Assembly (NCBI GenBank): GCA_910586715.1
Contig: CAJUJG010000010.1
Location: 62,751-89,489, forward strand
Source: an uncultured Lachnospiraceae bacterium
GTDB taxonomy: Bacteria; Bacillota; Clostridia; Lachnospirales; Lachnospiraceae
Reading direction: 5' to 3'
Length of the DNA: 26,739 nt
Each line of letters opens with the position of its first letter. Position 1 is the first letter of the stretch. The notes beneath the pieces were generated by a model, which was not told the DNA's origin, did no database searches, and worked only from the letters and a program-made list of their open reading frames with translations. Of this stretch, positions 1-7,624 are shown in pieces. A program made the position numbers and the translations under genes.

Positions 1-949
1 TGCTCATATTTGTCACGTTTTCAGTATTGAAACCGCTTAAATCCAAGCTTGTCAATTTTTTGCAGTTTGAAAACATACCTCTCATTTCTGCCACATTTCC
101 GGTATTAAAACTGCTTAAATCCAAACTTGTCAATCCCTCGCAGAGACTAAACATATTATGCATATCTGTAACACTGCTGGTATTGAAGCTGCTCAAATCC
201 AAGCTTTCTAAATTTTTGCATAAGTAGAACATATCTGCCATGTTTTTTACTTTACTGGTGTCAAAATTACGGAAATCCACACTTGTTAAATTCGTATGGG
301 AGTCGAACATATAGGAAGCGTCTGTCATGCCTTGCACATTAATTTCCGCCGTTTTTATTTCTATGCGTTCGGTATACCAAGGGGCTCTTTTGTCGTTCAG
401 TGCATTGTTATCAGAAGGCGGCGCAAAATCCCCCGTTCCTTCCACAGTCAGCTTTCCGTCGGCATCAATCACCCAAGTAATATGTCCATACTCCTTGTCA
501 ATCACACCACTCGCGATATTTCCGTCCGCGTCAGCTTTCACCTGCGTTTCTTCTTCCTCTGTTTCGTTTTCAATCATAGAAGAAGACTCCTGCGTTTCTG
601 TCAGTGCTGGTTCCGATGTGTGTGTCTCTGACAGCTCCGGCTCCGATGTCTGTATGTCTGTTGTGGTAGTGTCTGTAGACGTTTCGAAGGTAGTGCTTTC
701 TTCTTGTGCCGGTGTATCCGTACTTGTCGTTTCCTCCGTTTCCTGCTCTGAAAACAGGGCGCCTTCGGTTGCTTCTTCCGTTTCCTGTGCAGAGCCCGTA
801 TCTTCGGAAGCGGTTTCCTGCGTCTGCGTTTCCTGCGAAGCCTCTGTTTCCGCTGCAAACGATAACGCACCGGTAGGCGCTAAGTCTGTAAAAAGCATTG
901 CAGTGCAGAGTAGTCCGGCTAAAAGCCTAGCGTACATTTTTCTTTTCAT
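1..949 (-). CDS. BspA-like leucine-rich-repeat surface protein (partial, N-terminal part)
   Basis: The ATG lies at 949 with GGAGG just upstream on the minus strand, and 316 codons are open to the window edge, so the C-terminus is missing. Residues 1 to about 32 form a Sec signal peptide (MKRKMYARLLAG followed by a hydrophobic stretch and an AA cleavage region). Residues ~33-135 are a low-complexity linker rich in Thr, Glu, Ser and Gln. From ~205 onward there are repeats of about 23 residues built on SLDLSSFNTSSVTDM and NMFSLC, the signature of the bacterial BspA/DUF285 leucine-rich repeats. Family knowledge: such proteins are exported, often wall-attached, and bind host or microbial surfaces. 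The anchor should lie in the unseen C-terminus. Function here is inferred from repeat type only. Confidence 0.9.
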   Translation of the reverse strand, partial: MKRKMYARLLAGLLCTAMLFTDLAPTGALSFAAETEASQETQTQETASEDTGSAQETEEATEGALFSEQETEETTSTDTPAQEESTTFETSTDTTTTDIQTSEPELSETHTSEPALTETQESSSMIENETEEEETQVKADADGNIASGVIDKEYGHITWVIDADGKLTVEGTGDFAPPSDNNALNDKRAPWYTERIEIKTAEINVQGMTDASYMFDSHTNLTSVDFRNFDTSKVKNMADMFYLCKNLESLDLSSFNTSSVTDMHNMFSLCEGLTSLDLSSFNTGNVAEMRGMFSNCKKLTSLDLSGFNTENVTNMS

Positions 950-993
950 CGTTTTTCCTCCTAGTATAATAATGGGTGATAAAATCGCATCGC

Positions 994-1276
994 TTATTCA
1001 GAAAACACTTTGCGCAACTCGATGAAGCATCCGTCAAGTATATTGACTTTTGCCACATCCTCCTGTCGATAGACCTCGTGCGTCTGGAAAGCGCCGCCAT
1101 CAGTTTGAAGCAGGACGCGGACCGTTCGGTTTTCCGGGTCCACAATCCAATATTCTTGAACTTTGGCCCGCTGATACAAGTTAAGCTTCACAAGCTGGTC
1201 TTGCCGCTGCGTAGAGGGGGAAAGAACTTCAACTATCGGCAAATGTGTACCGTGCCTTTTTTAATGGTAATGCCAT
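994..1276 (-). pseudogene. Uma2-family (DUF820) nuclease, internally deleted and frameshifted
   Basis: Reading leftward from an ATG at 1276 (AGGGG about nine bases upstream), the first 15 codons give MALPLKKARYTFADS and stop at 1229. This resembles the N-terminus of clostridial Uma2 proteins. In another frame, from about 1242 to 994, the sequence encodes the typical Uma2 C-terminus: PIVEVLSPSTQRQD, KLNLYQRAKVQEYWIVDPEN and onward to a natural stop. The roughly 90-100 residues normally lying between are absent. The two ends are fused out of frame within TTTGCCGATAGTTGAAG, so the gene is a deletion pseudogene. Uma2 proteins have a PD-(D/E)XK-like nuclease fold of unclear role; half of the active-site scaffold would be missing here. 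Confidence 0.8.
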
Positions 1277-1409
1277 AAATCAATCCCCTTGTCATCTTTT
1301 TTTGGCGCTATCACTTCTTGACTAATAATATAACATATAGCAGCCATTAGCTGCAATCAAATTAAAAAGAATCAGCAGCAACCTCAAATTTAATAAGGCT
1401 TTACACCTT

Positions 1410-1427
1410 GTTTGTCTATTGACAAAC
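1410..1427. promoter_or_regulatory. Perfect inverted repeat over the -35 box of the HTH/HipT cassette
   Basis: GTTTGTCTATTGACAAAC is a perfect 7-4-7 inverted repeat. Its right half contains the TTGACA -35 hexamer at 1419-1424. The position suits an operator bound by the HTH protein encoded at 1491, giving autorepression; this is inference. Confidence 0.5.
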
Positions 1428-1448
1428 CCTTATTTTGGGGGGTATATT
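1419..1448 (+). promoter_or_regulatory. Sigma-A type promoter for the HTH/HipT-like cassette
   Basis: TTGACA at 1419-1424 and TATATT at 1443-1448 are separated by 18 bases, and the GTG start is about 43 bases downstream. A consensus -35 box and a near-consensus -10 box make this one of the clearest promoters in the window. Confidence 0.7.
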
Positions 1449-1490
1449 ATGAATAAAGTGTATAAATATTCTAACTAGGGGGAATGCGGC

Positions 1491-2045
1491 GTGAAATCGA
1501 AATTGTTCGCGGTATCTGACAGCATAAACGGCACTCAACTAAAGGCAACTCGTAAAAAATTAAAGCTGACACAGGCAGAATTTGCACGACTGGCAAATGT
1601 ATCCGTAAAAACGGTCGAACGGTGGGAGAGCGGCAAAAAACCTGTCACGGGACCAATCGTAACATTAATAAAAGTTTTAAAAGAATTTCCCCAAATACAG
1701 GAAACACTAAAAATACCGGCGCAGGTATACCCGATGCGTTTGCTATATCTTTATTACGAAGATATATGCACGATTATTGATGTCAATGAACGAGAGAGAA
1801 TGGTGAAGATATACAACTATACAAAGGATTACGCACTACGGGCTTTTGGCAGAAACGAAACCCCAACCTACGAACAGTATGAGGCATTCTTAGAGAGCCG
1901 CTGCTTCCCAAGAACAAGGGACAAAATGAAACTGATTTTAAAAGATCTAGACCTGCCTTTTTATGAACCTTTAATGATTATCGAAAAAACACAGGGAAGA
2001 ATGGCAGAGGATAATTTTTGGATTAAAATAGAACGAAAAGTCTGA
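1491..2045 (+). CDS. XRE-type HTH protein with HipS-like C-terminal extension (putative antitoxin)
   Basis: 184 residues starting with GTG; AGGGGG about eight bases upstream supports this start, while the ATG at 1484 is out of frame. Residues ~14-68 are a helix-turn-helix of the XRE/HipB type (KLTQAEFARLANVSVKTVER, then WESGKK). Residues ~80-184 are a separate domain (FLESRCFPRT, LPFYEPLMIIEKTQGRM, DNFWIKIE) that, in my recollection, accompanies HipA-like kinases of Clostridia at or before their N-terminus. The next gene is a HipA-type kinase core without an N-terminal subdomain, so this tail may play the role of the separate HipS antitoxin of HipBST systems. The HTH is seen directly; the HipS comparison is inference. 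It probably represses its own promoter through the inverted repeat at 1410-1427. Confidence 0.7.
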   Translation: MKSKLFAVSDSINGTQLKATRKKLKLTQAEFARLANVSVKTVERWESGKKPVTGPIVTLIKVLKEFPQIQETLKIPAQVYPMRLLYLYYEDICTIIDVNERERMVKIYNYTKDYALRAFGRNETPTYEQYEAFLESRCFPRTRDKMKLILKDLDLPFYEPLMIIEKTQGRMAEDNFWIKIERKV

Positions 2046-2064
2046 AAGGAACAAAGCGGCAAAT

Positions 2065-2874
2065 ATGGTTGAATTATTTGAACAGGACAACAAGACAAAT
2101 GAACGGCAGTCGTCAAAGGGAAATCAACTGAAATGGCTGAGCAATGAAACATGGTATAAGGCAGATTATACAGGATATGAAGGAATGGCAGAATATGTGA
2201 CATCAAACCTGCTGCAATTTTCTGATTTAAACGAAGAAGAATACATTCTCTACAATACGGAGGAAATTCACTACAAATATCAAACCTATACAGGCTGCAC
2301 CAGCATGAATTTTTTCCCAAAGGACTGGCAGCTTATTACATTGGAGCGTTTGTTCCAAAGCTTTTATGGTCAGAGCCTGAATAAAAGCATTTATCAGATT
2401 GAAAAAGTCGAAAACAGAATTCGGTTTCTCGTAGAGCAGACAATCAGGATTACAGGCTTGGAAGGCTTTGGGGCGTATATCAGTAAAATGCTGGCATTGG
2501 ATGCGTTTTTTCTCAATGAGGACAGGCATACACATAATATTGCGGTATTGATGGATCCGGACGGGGCATACCACTATTGTCCGTTTTTTGACAATGGCGC
2601 AGCACTATTGTCGGATACAACAATGGATTACCCGATGGACAGGGCAGTGGAGAACCTGTTGGAACATGTCACCTCCAAAACCTTCTGCCCGGATTTTGAT
2701 GAACAACTGGACGTGGCAGAGCGGCTTTACGGACAGCTCGTAAAATTTAATTTCGGGGAAAAGGAAGTGCAGACACTACTCAGTCAGGAACCATATTATC
2801 CAGAAGAAATTAAAGAGCGTATTCAAAACATTCTGTTGATACAGAAAAGGAAATACCAATATTTTTTTCGATAA
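2065..2874 (+). CDS. HipA/HipT-like serine/threonine kinase core (putative toxin)
   Basis: 269 residues, 19 bases after the HTH gene with AAAGGA between them. Kinase elements are in HipA order: a Ser-Gly segment near the start (QSSKGNQLKW, residues 15-24) corresponding to the autophosphorylated Gly-rich loop; Lys32 in WYKADY as probable ATP lysine; a catalytic loop LNEDRHTHN with Asp153 and Asn158, matching HipA's NTDRHxxN; and FFDNGA with Asp176 as metal-binding Asp. Classical HipA has about 440 residues and an N-terminal subdomain that is lacking here, as in HipT of the tripartite HipBST system. Known HipA and HipT kinases phosphorylate aminoacyl-tRNA synthetases (GltX, TrpS) and stop growth; the target here is unknown. 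Confidence 0.75.
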   Translation: MVELFEQDNKTNERQSSKGNQLKWLSNETWYKADYTGYEGMAEYVTSNLLQFSDLNEEEYILYNTEEIHYKYQTYTGCTSMNFFPKDWQLITLERLFQSFYGQSLNKSIYQIEKVENRIRFLVEQTIRITGLEGFGAYISKMLALDAFFLNEDRHTHNIAVLMDPDGAYHYCPFFDNGAALLSDTTMDYPMDRAVENLLEHVTSKTFCPDFDEQLDVAERLYGQLVKFNFGEKEVQTLLSQEPYYPEEIKERIQNILLIQKRKYQYFFR

Positions 2875-2902
2875 CAGTACGATAAAACATGGAAAATCTA
2901 AT

Positions 2903-2947
2903 ATACAGGCAAAGCCTTTCAAAGAAAGCTGCAATAAATAAAAACGC
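2903..2947 (+). repeat. Imperfect 45-base direct repeat, left copy
   Basis: Begins ATACAGGCAAAGCCTTTCAA and matches 5169-5213 at about 39 of 45 positions. The core CTTTCAAAGAAAG is a short inverted repeat. The two copies bracket the lipoprotein gene. Confidence 0.7.
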
Positions 2948-3054
2948 TATAGCACTGTATAGTCAACGATCCGCGAACCCCGTAACTTGACAAATAATTA
3001 TAAAATTTTTATAATTTATCCATAAGGACAAAATCAGTTAGGAGGCATTTGGAA

Positions 3055-5109
3055 ATGGATGGACAAAAGAAGAACAAACTTCAAAGTAAAGTTATGATTG
3101 GTCTTGCTGCAATTGTTATATTACTGGCGGGCGGACTCATGGGCTGCGGGAAAGATTCATCAAAAGAACCGTCCGGTTCAGAGACTGTGTTAAATAATGA
3201 CGATGATATGGCACAAACAGATATGGCGGAAACAGAGCAGGGAACATTGAATGCAGAATCACCTGCAATGAAGGATGCGGACGGGAATTTTACCTATGAA
3301 GGATACCTTGCAGAACATCCGGAATATTCCGCGTCATCATTTAATGCCTCCTGTGTGGATTATGTGGACAGAATAGAAGAATTGCTTCCCTATTATAACA
3401 AGAATTGTTCCAGCAACCGTAGCTGGGTTATTGCGAATGATTCATATGGCAGTTCCTTAGTTGATGAGGCGAAGGAGAATCCTGCATCCATATATTCTGC
3501 CGCTATTTGTTTTTTTATGGACTTTGGCGGAGAGCCGGAAACGCAACAGTGGCTTGCACAAATGGCTGAAGATCCGGTAAAAGCATATGGTGATGTTGAT
3601 ATATTGGTTATGCGATACACTGGTGAGTACCTGTATGCCGAGGAGACGGATCCCAAAGTACAATGGGAAGATGGACTTAAAAAGGGTGATGATGTATATT
3701 TCTTCCATAAAGAAGCAAATGATAAAGTATATGTATATTATGCAAAAGAATTATCGAAGAAAGAGACAGAATCGGTTTTGTATAGCAAAGCGTTTGAACC
3801 GGATAAGGATGCGCTTTCTTTAAGGGATAGATATATTTATAGCAGTGATAAGTATTTAGATGAATATAAGGAGTATGCCACAATTGCCCGCAATTATGTG
3901 TTTCAAAATCTTGAGCAGGTGGGGGGAGATGGGACAACTCTCCAAGGTATGGCTTCGGATTCTGAGCTTGGTGATTGGTGCGATTGTGTATGTTTTGCTT
4001 TATGGAGGATAGATATCTCTGCAAAGAGAAATGAGGAGGCAGTGGGACAGTATACACTGCATTATGACAATAGTGTAGATAATCGTGCATGTACCTTTAC
4101 ATATGGCGATGATGAGTATTGCATTTACAGGGAGAAGTCGAACTTTGTAATGTGTGGGAATAAATATTATTATGATGACAGCCCTGCTGCGATAGACAGT
4201 CCGGAACCGGATCAATACTTTTATAGCAGTAAGGAGTTTTTGAGAAATTATCCGGTATTTATCGGAATCTTAAGCATGTTCCGCCAAAGTGCTTTTAGAC
4301 CTAATGGATTTGAGGAAGATTCGCCGGAGGCGCGATTGCAAAAAATACCCTTGACAGAATCAAATAAATTTGGAATAAATGGCGCTTTGCTTTGTGCGCT
4401 GTGGAGACTGAATTTGGAATTTAATAAGGAAGATTTAAACTGTTTTCAATCTTACCCGGGTTCTTATATCGTGAAAAATACAGTTATTATAGATGGCGAA
4501 GTTTGTGAGGAGGTTTCTTCCATAGAAAGTATGGAATATGTATTTGTATGCGGCGATGACGATTTTTACGTTTATATGGAGGATGACTTCACCCCTGTAA
4601 TCTGCTCAAATTCTTTTGACTTTGATGAGCACTATGGCGATGAGGACAGCGCTTACAACAGAGCGGAAGTGATTCGGCTGACACCTGATGACCTGTCTGC
4701 AAGTAACGAATGGGCAAGGGGTATTATGGAGGGAGACTCCCGCTACGCATATCAGGGACATATGCATTTGGCTTCCGTTATTGACCAATTGTCATTGGAA
4801 CATGCCCATGTATATGAAGGAGCAGTATATTATCTTTACAGGCTGTGCTCGCAGGAGGGATATGATTTTTACGATTTTCTCACAATGCAGAAAAAGAATC
4901 GGGGAGAGAATGATTTTACATACACTACAGACGCGGCTGAGGAGATCAATATTGCATTTAGGGATTCTGTATCGGCGCCACATGCCAATGGAATGATGGA
5001 TGAAGTTCAGGAAACGTTTACGGTCATAGAACTGAAAGAGGATCTGATTGCGTTTAAAAGGAATGGATTGGAAAAAGAAAGTGTTCCTGTTAGTAATTAT
5101 TACAGATAA
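3055..5109 (+). CDS. Lipoprotein of unknown function with internal duplication
   Basis: 684 residues. The ATG at 3055 is chosen over an in-frame TTG at 3049 because GGAGG (3041-3045) is nine bases from the ATG. A lipoprotein signal peptide is present: basic N-terminus, hydrophobic segment and LMGC with Cys31 as the lipidated residue, followed by a Ser/Asp/Glu/Thr-rich tether. The mature part is acidic and rich in Tyr. It contains two diverged repeats of about 150 residues: YIYSSDKYL (from 260), ALWRIDIS (from 315) and GDDEYCIY (from 351) correspond to YFYSSKEFL (from 388), ALWRLNLE (from 448) and GDDDFYVY (from 500). I recognise no family, catalytic motif or binding site. It is a single-gene unit closed by a strong terminator and bracketed by direct repeats, so probably an accessory gene. 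Confidence 0.8.
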   Translation: MDGQKKNKLQSKVMIGLAAIVILLAGGLMGCGKDSSKEPSGSETVLNNDDDMAQTDMAETEQGTLNAESPAMKDADGNFTYEGYLAEHPEYSASSFNASCVDYVDRIEELLPYYNKNCSSNRSWVIANDSYGSSLVDEAKENPASIYSAAICFFMDFGGEPETQQWLAQMAEDPVKAYGDVDILVMRYTGEYLYAEETDPKVQWEDGLKKGDDVYFFHKEANDKVYVYYAKELSKKETESVLYSKAFEPDKDALSLRDRYIYSSDKYLDEYKEYATIARNYVFQNLEQVGGDGTTLQGMASDSELGDWCDCVCFALWRIDISAKRNEEAVGQYTLHYDNSVDNRACTFTYGDDEYCIYREKSNFVMCGNKYYYDDSPAAIDSPEPDQYFYSSKEFLRNYPVFIGILSMFRQSAFRPNGFEEDSPEARLQKIPLTESNKFGINGALLCALWRLNLEFNKEDLNCFQSYPGSYIVKNTVIIDGEVCEEVSSIESMEYVFVCGDDDFYVYMEDDFTPVICSNSFDFDEHYGDEDSAYNRAEVIRLTPDDLSASNEWARGIMEGDSRYAYQGHMHLASVIDQLSLEHAHVYEGAVYYLYRLCSQEGYDFYDFLTMQKKNRGENDFTYTTDAAEEINIAFRDSVSAPHANGMMDEVQETFTVIELKEDLIAFKRNGLEKESVPVSNYYR

Positions 5110-5125
5110 TCGTTTTTCATAAATT

Positions 5126-5156
5126 AAAAAGGTGTAAGTTTTTTACACCTTTTTGT
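5126..5156 (+). terminator. Rho-independent terminator of the lipoprotein gene
   Basis: Perfect 12-bp stem (AAAAAGGTGTAA at 5126-5137 with TTACACCTTTTT at 5143-5154) and a 5-base loop, ending in a T-run. The A/T symmetry would let it work in both directions, but only the plus strand has a gene just upstream. Confidence 0.9.
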
Positions 5157-5168
5157 TTTACGACGGCG

Positions 5169-5213
5169 ATACAGGCAAATCCTTTCAAAGAAAGCTGTAA
5201 CGAATAAAAGCAC
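5169..5213 (+). repeat. Imperfect 45-base direct repeat, right copy
   Basis: Begins ATACAGGCAAATCCTTTCAA and matches 2903-2947 with about six substitutions. It lies just beyond the lipoprotein terminator. The rest of 5214-5326 is AT-rich and I see no gene in it. Confidence 0.7.
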
Positions 5214-5326
5214 ATATTATTAACCATGATAATACAATTTCAACCGACTTTCAACCCTTTAGTAAATTTTAACAAAAAATTCATAAAATTCCCCATGCTG
5301 TACATGAAAAAGAACAAAGAATAATA

Positions 5327-5356
5327 TTGACGTGTATACAAAATTAAGGCTATAAT
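5327..5356 (+). promoter_or_regulatory. Sigma-A type promoter of the pfl operon
   Basis: TTGACG at 5327-5332 and a perfect TATAAT at 5351-5356, 18 bases apart. Transcription would begin near 5363, leaving an untranslated leader of about 115 bases before pflB. Confidence 0.75.
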
Positions 5357-5390
5357 ACAGTTAAGAATGTTAGACAAAAAAAGTCAATAC

Positions 5391-5441
5391 TACTTAGGTA
5401 ATAACATTCGCAATCTAAGTAACCAGCGGTATGAATACCGC
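5391..5441 (+). promoter_or_regulatory. Two-hairpin 5' leader of the pfl operon
   Basis: TACTTAG (5391-5397) pairs with CTAAGTA (5415-5421), and GCGGTAT (5426-5432) pairs with ATACCGC (5435-5441) around a two-base GA turn. Neither stem covers the ribosome site (AGGAGG near 5463). No T-run follows, so these are not terminators. They may stabilise the abundant pfl mRNA; I match them to no known riboswitch. Confidence 0.45.
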
Positions 5442-5477
5442 ATAAAATTTTAAATTATATTTAGGAGGCTTTGCAAA

Positions 5478-7517
5478 ATGAGACCAGAATGGACAGATTT
5501 TGTAGGTGGAAAATGGGACAGCGAAATTAACGTACGTGACTTCATTCAGAGGAACTACGAGCCGTATGACGGAGATGAAGCTTTCTTAGCTGCACCTACG
5601 CAGAACACAAAGGATTTATGGGACATGGTACTTGATCTTCAGAAGAAAGAGAGAGAGGCCGGCGGCGTATTAGATATGGACACAAAGGTTATCTCTACAA
5701 TTACTTCTCACGGACCGGGATACCTTGACAAGAACAAGGAAACAATCGTTGGTTTCCAGACAGATAAGCCGTTCAAGCGTTCTTTACAGCCTTATGGCGG
5801 TATCAGAATGGCAGAGAAGGCTTGCGCTGACAACGGATACGAAGTAGATCCTGAGGTTAGTGAGTTCTTCTCAACACACAGAAAGACACACAATGCAGGC
5901 TGCTTTGACGCGTACAATGCAGAGATGAGAGCATGCCGTTCATCACACATCATTACAGGTCTTCCTGATGCTTACGGACGCGGACGTATTATCGGCGATT
6001 ACAGAAGAGTTGCGCTTTACGGTATTGACAGACTTATCGAGGATAAGCAGGCTCAGAAGGTTTCAACAGGACGTGTTATGACAGATGATGTTATCCGTCT
6101 TCGTGAGGAAATTTCAGAGCAGATGACAGCACTCAAGATGATGAAGGAAATGGCTGCTTCTTACGGCTGCGATATTTCTAAGCCGGCTACAAATGTACAG
6201 GAAGCGATTCAGGCTACTTACTTCGGATATCTTTGCGCAGTAAAGGAGCAGAACGGTGCAGCAATGTCACTTGGACGTACTTCTACATTCCTTGACATTT
6301 ATGCACAGAGAGATTTAAAGAACGGCACATTTACAGAGGAGCAGATTCAGGAGTTTATTGACCACTTCATTATGAAGCTTCGTCTTATTAAGTTTGCACG
6401 TACACCTGAGTACAATCAGATTTTTGCAGGCGATCCGGTTTGGGTAACAGAGTCACTTGGCGGTGTCGGCGTTGACGGACGTCCTTTAGTAACAAAGATG
6501 TCATTCCGTTATCTGCATACATTGGAGAACCTTGGACCCAGCCCTGAGCCGAACTTAACAGTTCTTTGGTCTACAAGACTTCCTGAAAACTGGAAGAAAT
6601 ACTGTGCAAAGATGTCTATCCAGACTTCTTCAATCCAGTATGAGAATGATGACCTTATGAGAGTAACACACGGTGACGACTATGCAATCGCTTGCTGCGT
6701 ATCTTCAATGGTAGTTGGTAAGGAAATGCAGTTCTTCGGCGCTCGTGCAAACCTTGCAAAGTGCTTGCTTTACGCTTTGAACGGTGGTGTGGACGAAGTG
6801 ACAAAGAAGCAGGTTGGACCGAAGTATCGTCCGGTTGTTGGCGATGTGCTTGACTATGATGACGTATTTGCTAAATTCATGGATATGATGGAGTGGCAGG
6901 CAGATGTATATGTAAATACATTGAACATCATTCACTATATGCATGATAAGTACTGCTATGAGAGAGCACAGATGGCTCTTCATGACAGAGACGTTAAGAG
7001 ATATTTCGCAACAGGTGTTGCAGGTCTTTCTATCGTTGCTGACTCATTATCAGCAATTAAGTATGCAAAGGTAAAACCGATTCGTGACGAGGACGGCATT
7101 ATTGTTGATTTCGAGACAACAGGCGAGTTCCCGAAATATGGTAATGATGATGACAGAGTTGACCTGATTGCACAGGATATTGTTCACAGATTTATGACGG
7201 CAATCAGAAGACATCACACCTACAGAAATGGTGTTCCTACAACTTCAATCCTTACAATTACGTCTAACGTAACTTACGGTAAGGCTACAGGTAACACACC
7301 TGACGGACGTAAGAAGGGACAGCCGTTTGCTCCTGGTGCAAACCCGATGCACGGACGTGATACACATGGTGCAGTCGCTTCACTGTCATCTGTATCAAAG
7401 CTTCCGTTTAAGGATGCACAGGACGGTATCTCAAATACCTTTACAATTATCCCGAACGCTCTTGGTAAGGAAGCAAAAGTATTCTCGGGCGATATTGAAT
7501 TGGATTTGAACAATTAA
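5478..7517 (+). CDS. pflB: Pyruvate formate-lyase, large subunit lacking the glycyl-radical domain
   Basis: Formate C-acetyltransferase converts pyruvate and CoA to acetyl-CoA and formate in fermentation. The 679 residues follow the PFL family from the N-terminal PEWTDFVGGKW and FIQRNYEPYDGDE through GYLDKNKETIVGFQTD to the active-site loop AIACCVSSMVVGKEMQFFGA with Cys406-Cys407 (E. coli Cys418-Cys419). The protein ends at TIIPNALGKEAKVFSGDIEL plus four residues. Usual PFLs run about 65-80 residues further and carry RVSGYAV with the radical glycine. That domain is here a separate gene at 7975. Start at the ATG at 5478, with AGGAGG about ten bases upstream. It is the first gene of an operon with 7625 and 7975; pflA is at 22227. 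Alone the protein should be catalytically dead because it has no glycyl radical. Confidence 0.93.
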   Translation: MRPEWTDFVGGKWDSEINVRDFIQRNYEPYDGDEAFLAAPTQNTKDLWDMVLDLQKKEREAGGVLDMDTKVISTITSHGPGYLDKNKETIVGFQTDKPFKRSLQPYGGIRMAEKACADNGYEVDPEVSEFFSTHRKTHNAGCFDAYNAEMRACRSSHIITGLPDAYGRGRIIGDYRRVALYGIDRLIEDKQAQKVSTGRVMTDDVIRLREEISEQMTALKMMKEMAASYGCDISKPATNVQEAIQATYFGYLCAVKEQNGAAMSLGRTSTFLDIYAQRDLKNGTFTEEQIQEFIDHFIMKLRLIKFARTPEYNQIFAGDPVWVTESLGGVGVDGRPLVTKMSFRYLHTLENLGPSPEPNLTVLWSTRLPENWKKYCAKMSIQTSSIQYENDDLMRVTHGDDYAIACCVSSMVVGKEMQFFGARANLAKCLLYALNGGVDEVTKKQVGPKYRPVVGDVLDYDDVFAKFMDMMEWQADVYVNTLNIIHYMHDKYCYERAQMALHDRDVKRYFATGVAGLSIVADSLSAIKYAKVKPIRDEDGIIVDFETTGEFPKYGNDDDRVDLIAQDIVHRFMTAIRRHHTYRNGVPTTSILTITSNVTYGKATGNTPDGRKKGQPFAPGANPMHGRDTHGAVASLSSVSKLPFKDAQDGISNTFTIIPNALGKEAKVFSGDIELDLNN

Positions 7518-7536
7518 TAGACCGAGAAAACTTTCA

Positions 7537-7575
7537 GTATTCTCAGGAGATATTGAGCTTGACTTAAACAAATAA
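7537..7575 (+). repeat. Remnant second copy of the pflB 3' end
   Basis: These 39 bases encode VFSGDIELDLNK and a stop, nearly the same as the real pflB end at 7479-7517 (VFSGDIELDLNN and a stop). The copies start 58 bases apart. Apart from one Asn/Lys change, the base differences are synonymous, so the two copies diverged as coding sequence. Nothing in frame upstream makes this copy part of a gene now. It reads as a recombination scar. Confidence 0.8.
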
Positions 7576-7624
7576 TTCAGTTGAATTGTTTAGAGTACAA
7601 AACAGAAAGGAATAGGTGTAATCA

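Noticed and set aside
1..320. Regular repeats that might suggest a CRISPR array
   Set aside because: The periodicity (about 69 bases) is the leucine-rich-repeat coding unit of the BspA-like protein, with diverged repeats and no spacers. No CRISPR array was seen elsewhere.
327..1025. Long plus-strand open frame rich in Ser, Val and Cys
   Set aside because: It is the reverse of the Thr/Glu/Ser-rich linker of the BspA-like gene on the minus strand; low-complexity coding leaves the opposite frame open. It has no ribosome site.
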